Positions 58,533 to 64,000 of a stretch of DNA of 64,000 nt are shown piece by piece. This stretch comes from an uncultured Eubacteriales bacterium (GTDB taxonomy: Bacteria; Bacillota; Clostridia; Oscillospirales; Oscillospiraceae). A program made the position numbers and the translations under genes. The stretch lies in the NCBI GenBank assembly GCA_900545925.1, contig URAZ01000007.1:1-64000 (forward strand). Reading direction: 5' to 3'. The notes beneath the pieces were generated by a model. That model saw only the letters and a program-made list of their open reading frames with translations, made no database searches and was not told the DNA's origin. Positions within the stretch are counted from its first letter, which is position 1. Every line of letters begins with the position of its first letter.

Positions 58533-58938
58533 AATCCCGCAAACAGCAGCTGCTCGTTCCGTCGAGGCCTAGCCACCAAAGTGCAAACCAGCGAAGCGTT
58601 TCCGATGCGCCGCCGGCGGCCCTATCTTTTCCCTTGCGCGGGAAAAGATAGGGGAGAAAAGGGCGCTTGGACGCGGTTGGTGCGTTCTGCGGGTACCATT
58701 TTAGCAAGCATCAATTTATTGAGTCTCTACGAACCCACATACTCACCCTACGGGCGCTATGCGCCGCCTGTCACGAAACAACAAATTTGATAGCAGTTGC
58801 CTTTGAATGGTTGTGGCAAATTAGCCTTGTACTCAAAACTTGCAAAGTAGTACGGATTCGCCGAAAGCTTGGCAGGGGCAGGCTTGACATGTTGAACCCC
58901 CGGGATGGCAGATGCCTTCCCAGGGGTTGGTGCGTGAT
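58533..58938. other. Gene-free stretch with two hairpins
   Basis: About 400 bases without a supportable gene. CCTATCTTTTCCC (58621-58633) and its perfect complement (58640-58652) form a 13-bp stem. A second stem at 58895-58928 (AACCCC...GGGGTT with inner GGA/TCC and GGCA/TGCC) probably ends the DUF362 gene on the minus strand. Confidence 0.55.
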
Positions 58939-60051
58939 TCAGCGGATGGTCACAAGTTCGTAGGTATCCTGCCCAATGCCGAGTTTTTTGCCGTGCTCGA
59001 TCAGATCCTGCCAGTGCGTATTGTCATGCGCGGCATGGAAGCGGTCACAGTCGTGCTCGTGCTTCAGATCGGTGATGGCGCTGTTTGGAAGAACCGGCTG
59101 ACGGTTGATAGCCTCGGCGCAGGCCAGATCCAGCGCGACGGGGTCGGCGGATGCGAACATGCCGACGTCCGGGACAATGGGGACGTCGTTTTCCGGGTGG
59201 CAGTCGCAGTTCGGCGAGATGTCGCGGACAATGTTGATGCAGTAGCTGGGGCGCCCGTCCAGAACGGCCTTGGCGTATTCGGCGATCTTGCAGTTGAGGA
59301 GCCTGACGCTGGCTTGGAAAGTCGGATGGATGGCGTCCTTGGGACAGACCGCGATGCAGCGGCCGCAGCCGACGCAGTTGTTCTGGTCGATCCGGCATTT
59401 TTTGTTTTCGATCTGCGGGCCGTTGTGCGCGCAGATCTTCGCGCAGGCGCCGCAGCCGACGCACAGGTCTGTTTCGACATACGGCTTGCCGTCGGCGTGC
59501 ATGGCCATCTTGCCCGCACGCGAGCCGCAGCCCATGCCGATGTTCTTGAGCGCGCCGCCGAAGCCCGCCTCTTCATGGCCCTTGAAGTGTGCCAGTGAGA
59601 TCACGATATCCGCGTCCATCACGGCCCGGCCGATACGGGCGGTCTTGCAGTATTCGCCGCCCGCGACGGGAACCTCGATATCGTCCGAACCTTTCAGACC
59701 GTCGGCGATGATGACATGACAGCCGGTGGAGAACGGGGAATAGCCGTTTAAGTACGCGGTGTCCATATGCTCCAGCGCGTTTTTGCGGCTGCCGACATAG
59801 AGCGTGTTGCAGTCGGTGAGAAAGGGCTTACCACCGCGTTCCCGGATGAAATCAGCGACAACTTTGGCGTAGTTCGCGCGCAGGAACGACAGATTGCCAA
59901 GTTCTCCGAAGTGCAGCTTGATGGCGACGAATTTGCCGTCAAAGTCGATTTGGGAAAACTCTGATTTTTCCAGCAGCTTCCGAAGCTTATCGAGTTGGCT
60001 CACGCCGTTGCGGCAGCGGAAATCTGTAAAATAAACCTTGGCTGCAGGCAT
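58939..60051 (-). CDS. DUF362-type iron-sulfur protein
   Basis: The 370-residue protein has a DUF362 N-terminal domain (VAIKLHFGELGNLSFLRANYAKVV, LTDCNTLYVG, ISLAHFKGHEEAGFGGALKN). Two ferredoxin-type 4Fe-4S motifs follow at about residues 195-240 (CVGCGACAKICAHNGP and CVGCGRCIAVCPKDA). Members are common in anaerobes, with a proposed redox or maturation role but no settled reaction. Start after AAAGGAGG. Terminates near the stem at 58895. Confidence 0.88.
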   Translation of the reverse strand: MPAAKVYFTDFRCRNGVSQLDKLRKLLEKSEFSQIDFDGKFVAIKLHFGELGNLSFLRANYAKVVADFIRERGGKPFLTDCNTLYVGSRKNALEHMDTAYLNGYSPFSTGCHVIIADGLKGSDDIEVPVAGGEYCKTARIGRAVMDADIVISLAHFKGHEEAGFGGALKNIGMGCGSRAGKMAMHADGKPYVETDLCVGCGACAKICAHNGPQIENKKCRIDQNNCVGCGRCIAVCPKDAIHPTFQASVRLLNCKIAEYAKAVLDGRPSYCINIVRDISPNCDCHPENDVPIVPDVGMFASADPVALDLACAEAINRQPVLPNSAITDLKHEHDCDRFHAAHDNTHWQDLIEHGKKLGIGQDTYELVTIR

Positions 60052-60118
60052 GAAGGTGTCCTCCTTTGGTTGTTTTTTTCATCATACCGCACCCGCCGGA
60101 TTTTGTCAACGCAGACAC

Positions 60119-61393
60119 TCAAAGGACGGAAAACAGATAATTCTGCAGGCTGAACCCCGCCGCAAAGGGACGCATGAAGTTCCAGTAACCGAGCCCCAGC
60201 AGGCCATATTCCGTCAACAGGCTAAACTTTGCCAGCGCGCTGCGCGCGTCCTCGAACCAGACCTCATGCGGCTGTCCGGCCTCGTCCTGATAAGTGAAAT
60301 ACGGTGTCTGCGCCTGCTCGTCAAATTGAATTTCCGCGCCGTACTGCGCCGCGAGCAGCGGCGCGGCCTCGTTCCCGATGGACTGCGCCCGCGTCGCTCC
60401 CGCCGTGAACGGCAGTGTCCAGTCGTAAGCATAGTTTGGAAACCCCAGCAGAATCTTCCCCGGCTCCATCTGCGTCAGCGCAAACTCCACCACCCGCCGC
60501 ACCGCCCCAATCGGCGCCACCGCCATCGGCGGACCATAGGTGTAGCCCCATTCATACGTCATCAGCAGCACCGCGTCGCAAGCGGAGGCGACGGCGGCGT
60601 AGTCGTGGCTCTCGTAGAGCGTGCCGGGCTGGTCGGCAGAGGTTTTGGGAGCAAGGGCGGCAATGAGCGGCAAGCCGTAAGGGGCAAGACGCTCGTGCAG
60701 GAGTGTAAGGAACTGCGCATACGCTTCCGCCAGTTCCTGGCCCAGATATTCAAAGTCTACGTCCAGCCCCTGATAGCCTTTTTCCTGCATTTTCTGAAGC
60801 GCCGCCTCGGCAAGCGTCCGCTGGAGCGTTTCGCTTCGCAGCACAACCGCCGCCTGTGCGGCGGAAAACGTTCCCGCTGCCGTCAGTGTTGACAGGTGCA
60901 GGAACGGGCGCACGCCGTAGTCCTCTGCCAGAGCCAGCAGCCGCTCGTCATCCATCGGCACGAGCGCACCCTCCGGCGTGAAGCCGTAGGTAAACGGCAT
61001 CAGCGCACCGGTAAACGGCAGGATACCGCGCAGGACGGATTCCTGCACATACGGATACGCGTACCCAGCGACGAACGCGCTGCGCGTCCGGTTCTGCTCC
61101 AGCTGCGTCACGAGGACCTGCCCCGGATAGATCCGGTCGGAGCCGGACAGGTTCGGATTCATCCGGAATAAAGACAGCACATCCGTCCCGGCCGAGGCCG
61201 CAATGGACGAAAGCGTATCCCCGGCCCGGACGGTCACGGCCTTTTCCGGGTACAGGGCCAGCAGGCTCTGCCCCACGGCCAGCCGGTACGGCTCCTGCAG
61301 GCCGTTGTAGCGCGCGAGGAACCCCGGCGCGAGAGAAAGCGTCCGGCCGATGGAATACAGCGTATCGCCGGGCTTTACCACATAGATCTGCAT
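60119..61393 (-). CDS. LysM-GH18 protein of the spore cortex hydrolase (SleL/YaaH) type
   Basis: The 424-residue protein has two N-terminal LysM repeats (YVVKPGDTLYSIGRTLSL and VTVRAGDTLSSIAASAGTD), which bind peptidoglycan. A GH18 barrel follows, with the catalytic DxxDxDxE block as GYQGLDVDFEYL. The architecture is that of SleL/YaaH cortex-fragment lytic enzymes that act in spore germination. No signal peptide; such proteins are placed in the spore coat. The ATG at 61393 follows GCGAGGTG. Supports a spore-forming ancestry. Confidence 0.88.
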   Translation of the reverse strand: MQIYVVKPGDTLYSIGRTLSLAPGFLARYNGLQEPYRLAVGQSLLALYPEKAVTVRAGDTLSSIAASAGTDVLSLFRMNPNLSGSDRIYPGQVLVTQLEQNRTRSAFVAGYAYPYVQESVLRGILPFTGALMPFTYGFTPEGALVPMDDERLLALAEDYGVRPFLHLSTLTAAGTFSAAQAAVVLRSETLQRTLAEAALQKMQEKGYQGLDVDFEYLGQELAEAYAQFLTLLHERLAPYGLPLIAALAPKTSADQPGTLYESHDYAAVASACDAVLLMTYEWGYTYGPPMAVAPIGAVRRVVEFALTQMEPGKILLGFPNYAYDWTLPFTAGATRAQSIGNEAAPLLAAQYGAEIQFDEQAQTPYFTYQDEAGQPHEVWFEDARSALAKFSLLTEYGLLGLGYWNFMRPFAAGFSLQNYLFSVL

Positions 61394-61561
61394 ACAATCA
61401 CCTCGCAAAACCCTATGCGCCGGGCGGCGCTTGTGTTCCGGTATTTTATATGGTATAAAACTTCATGTATGGGCACCGCGAAAATGTGCAGATGCGGTGC
61501 ATGAAGTTTTTGTGCATCATTTCCGGTTGCCCCGCAGGGGCGAGGAAATGGCACATTTCTG

Positions 61562-61591
61562 AATATTGCTATGCTTTTGCATAGCAATATT
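61562..61591. other. Perfect 13-bp hairpin before ung
   Basis: AATATTGCTATGC (61562-61574) and its exact complement (61579-61591) flank TTTT. There is no T-tract after the stem. It lies 35 bases upstream of ung and could mark an mRNA element or a processing site. Another imperfect repeat, AACTTCATG/CATGAAGTT, lies at about 61458-61510. Confidence 0.5.
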
Positions 61592-61625
61592 GCGGAAAAA
61601 TCGGGGAAACTAAGGAGGAAACAGG

Positions 61626-62300
61626 ATGAAAGCGGAAGAACTCGGCGCGTGGCAGGCGCTTTTGCAGGAGGAGTTGGAAAAGCCGTACTGGCGGACACTT
61701 TCGGAGCGGGTGGATGCGGCCTATGCTGCGGCGGCAGTCTATCCGCCGCGCGAGGCGCTGTTTGCAGCCTTCCGGCTCACACCGCCGGAGGCGGTGCGGG
61801 CCGTGATTCTGGGACAGGACCCGTATCACGAACCGGGACAGGCCAACGGGCTTGCGTTCTCCGTGAATCCGGGCGTGAAGCTGCCGCCGTCGCTGCGCAA
61901 TCTATTTACCGAACTGCAATCGGACTGCGGCATCACGCCGCCGGACAGCGGCGATCTGACTGCGTGGGCAAAGCAGGGCGTGTTTCTGCTCAACAGCAGC
62001 CTGACCGTGGAGGCGGGAAAGGCCGCAAGCCATAAAGATTTCGGCTGGCAGACATTTACGGACGCAGTCGTGCAGCGGCTGGCCGCGCTGCCGCAGCCGG
62101 TGGCGTTCGTCCTCTGGGGCGCACACGCACAGAAAAAGGTCGGGATTGCAGCCCACAGCCCATATCCGCGCCTCGTCCTGCAAGCCCCGCACCCGAGCCC
62201 TTTAAGCGCCTACCGGGGCTTTTTCGGCAGCAGACCGTTTTCGCAGATCAATGCGTTTCTCGCGCAGCACGGTCAGAAGCAGATCGACTGGCAGCCATAA
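61626..62300 (+). CDS. ung: Uracil-DNA glycosylase
   Basis: The 224-residue family 1 UDG removes uracil from DNA. Water-activating loop GQDPYHEPGQANGLAFSV, Leu-intercalation motif HPSPLSAYRGFFGSRPFSQ, and LLNSSLTVEAGKA in the uracil pocket. Length is standard. Ribosome site AAGGAGG, ATG start. Confidence 0.95.
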   Translation: MKAEELGAWQALLQEELEKPYWRTLSERVDAAYAAAAVYPPREALFAAFRLTPPEAVRAVILGQDPYHEPGQANGLAFSVNPGVKLPPSLRNLFTELQSDCGITPPDSGDLTAWAKQGVFLLNSSLTVEAGKAASHKDFGWQTFTDAVVQRLAALPQPVAFVLWGAHAQKKVGIAAHSPYPRLVLQAPHPSPLSAYRGFFGSRPFSQINAFLAQHGQKQIDWQP

Positions 62301-62450
62301 GGACGGCAAATCAGCCAAATTTTATGCGCAGCAAAAAGAAATTTTTTTCGTAAAAAACCTTATTTTTTTCTGAAAAACAGTTGAAATCTGCGATGTTCTG
62401 TCATAGAATATGCTTGCCTGCCGCAAAACGGCGGGCAGGGAGTTTTTCGT

Positions 62451-62942
62451 ATGCTGCATGTTGTACTGGTAGAACCTGAAATTCCGGCCAACACCGGGAA
62501 TATTGCGCGGACCTGCGCCGCGACAGGCAGTGTCCTGCATTTGGTGAAGCCGCTGGGCTTCGATATTTCGGACAAGGCCGTGAAGCGCGCGGGGCTTGAT
62601 TACTGGCATCTGGTCGATGTGCGCGTGTATGAGAATCTGGATGATTTCTTCGCAAAAAACCAGCCCGCCTGCATGCGCCTGTTCTCGACTAAGGCTCCCC
62701 GCCGCTATGACGAGGCCGATTACCCTGACGGTACCTATCTGTTTTTCGGAAAGGAAACGAAGGGGCTGCCGGAGGACTTTCTGGCTGCACATTATGACAG
62801 CTGCGTCCGCATCCCTATCCGCGCGGAGGCGCGGAGTCTCAACCTCAGCAATTCCGCTGCCATCGGCGTGTTTGAGGCGCTGCGGCAGCAGGATTTCCCG
62901 CATCTGAAGACCGAAGGAAAAATGGCGGAATGGAATCCGTAA
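62451..62942 (+). CDS. trmL: tRNA (cytidine(34)-2'-O)-methyltransferase
   Basis: The 163-residue SPOUT methyltransferase methylates the wobble base of tRNA-Leu. VLVEPEIPANTGNIARTCAATG is the N-terminal signature and YLFFGKETKGLPEDFL the knot region. IPIRAEARSLNLSNSAAIGVFEALRQ is the SAM-binding C-terminal helix-loop, all as in TrmL/CspR. A GC-rich hairpin upstream ends with GGGAG, used as ribosome site. Confidence 0.93.
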   Translation: MLHVVLVEPEIPANTGNIARTCAATGSVLHLVKPLGFDISDKAVKRAGLDYWHLVDVRVYENLDDFFAKNQPACMRLFSTKAPRRYDEADYPDGTYLFFGKETKGLPEDFLAAHYDSCVRIPIRAEARSLNLSNSAAIGVFEALRQQDFPHLKTEGKMAEWNP

Positions 62943-62986
62943 ACAAAGCGGGCTCTGCCCGTAATCAAAATAAGGAGGAACCTCTA

Positions 62987-64000
62987 TGAACTACAATAAA
63001 AAGTCTGTTGAAGATATCGACGTCGCCGGGAAACGCGTACTCTGCCGCTGCGACTTTAACGTCCCCACCAAGGACGGCAAGATCACGAGCGACAAGCGCA
63101 TCGTTGCCGCGCTGCCGACCATCCAGTATCTTGTCAAGCATGGCGCCCGCGTCATCCTCTGCTCCCACATGGGCAAGCCCAAGAACGGTCCGGATCCCGC
63201 GTTCTCACTTCAGGTCGTTGCCGAGCGCCTGTCCGAACTTCTGGGCCAGCCGGTCAAGATGGCCAAGGATGTTGTGGGCGAAAGCGCACAGTCTCTGGCC
63301 GCTTCTCTGAAGGACGGCGAGGTCATGCTGCTTGAGAACACCCGCTTTGAAAAGGGTGAGACGAAGAACGACCCCGAACTTTCCAAGAAGCTTGCATCCA
63401 TGGCTGACATTTTTGTGAACGACGCCTTCGGCACCGCGCACCGCGCGCATGCCTCCACAGCCGGCGTTGCCGATTATCTGCCCGCCGTCTGCGGCTATCT
63501 GGTGCAGAAGGAAGTTTCCATCATGGGCAAGGCGCTGGCCGATCCGGAGCGTCCGTTCGTCGCCATCCTCGGCGGCGCAAAGGTTTCCGACAAGCTGAAC
63601 GTGATCAATAACCTTCTCGAGAAGGTCGATACGCTCATCATCGGCGGCGGCATGGCCTATACGTTTGTCGCGGCCAAGGGCTACGGCATCGGCAAGAGCC
63701 TGTTCGACGCAGAGAAGGTCGATTACTGCAAGGACATGATGAAAAAGGCCGAGGAAAAGGGCGTCAAGCTCCTGCTCCCGATCGACACTGTCGTTGCGGC
63801 CGATTTCCCGAACCCCATCGATGCGCCTGTCGAAGTTGAGACGGTCGATGTGACCGCCATCCCGGCTGACAAGGAAGGTCTGGACATTGGCGAGAAGACC
63901 CGCGCGCTGTTTGCCGACGCTGTCAAGAACGCAAAGACCGTCGTTTGGAACGGGCCGATGGGCGTATTCGAGAACCCGACGCTTGCCAAGGGCACGATCG
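62987..64000 (+). CDS. pgk: Phosphoglycerate kinase (runs off the right edge)
   Basis: The first 338 residues are visible, out of about 400. The substrate-binding start is [43 protein letters not shown] and [16 protein letters not shown] form the phosphoglycerate site, and [14 protein letters not shown] with [11 protein letters not shown] begin the nucleotide domain. Converts 1,3-bisphosphoglycerate to 3-phosphoglycerate with ATP formation. AAGGAGG precedes the ATG. The reading frame is still open at the window edge; nothing suggests a break. Confidence 0.96.

Noticed and set aside
1..64000. CRISPR array or rRNA operon
   Set aside because: No regularly spaced direct repeats and no conserved rRNA segments were seen.

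Overview
The window looks like a chromosome segment of a GC-rich, gut-type, low-oxygen Firmicute, probably order Oscillospirales (Ruminococcaceae/Oscillospiraceae). Reasons: strong AGGAGG-type ribosome sites, frequent GTG/TTG starts, a T-box in front of thrS, a SipW-type signal peptidase with a TasA/camelysin-like exoprotein, several oxygen-sensitive glycyl radical enzymes, and a LysM-GH18 protein of the spore-hydrolase type. The assignment rests on gene content and style, not on a marker-gene match.

Layout. 1-1.5 kb: the 5' part of a PfkB-type sugar kinase, divergent from an AraC regulator. 1.5-6.8 kb: a decayed defence or mobile region with a palindromic repeat, fragments of a binding protein and of HsdR, an intact ATPase plus TOPRIM-like gene pair, an orphan MNT nucleotidyltransferase, and a SIR2-like fragment cut off by an IS1595-type element with recognisable ends. 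6.9-28.15 kb: one large carbohydrate operon with its divergent AraC regulator. It holds three glycyl radical enzymes, two activating enzymes, an ABC sugar importer, two Gfo/Idh/MocA oxidoreductases, an MDR dehydrogenase, an aldo-keto reductase, a sugar isomerase/epimerase-type TIM barrel, a cupin, a GH42 glycosidase and a D-lyxose isomerase-type protein. It ends at two strong terminators. The substrate is not identifiable from sequence alone.

28.3-36 kb: what appears to be a phase-variable surface cassette. A tyrosine recombinase gene sits between two 22-bp sites in inverted orientation. Each site has the form 8-bp arm, 5-bp spacer, 8-bp arm, and the spacers match in inverted register. Just inside the left site is a near-consensus promoter that points away from the downstream genes. 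Inversion of the 1.6-kb segment would aim it at sipW, a tasA-like gene and two large unrecognised genes, one of which encodes a predicted beta-helix protein. As drawn, this promoter is in the OFF orientation. This is the most striking signal in the window.

36-64 kb: mostly housekeeping genes: thrS with T-box, ksgA, a GIY-YIG gene, formyl-THF cyclo-ligase, a polysaccharide deacetylase, prfA, a dihydrolipoamide dehydrogenase, sua5, coaE running in frame into an M18 aminopeptidase, an M14 peptidase, transporters, a DEAD-box helicase, dprA, a transglutaminase-like gene, a MATE pump, an exonuclease, cell-wall hydrolases, a DUF362 ferredoxin-like protein, ung, trmL and the start of pgk. No rRNA, tRNA or CRISPR array was found. 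Similarities are from motif recognition and memory of families; no database search was run.
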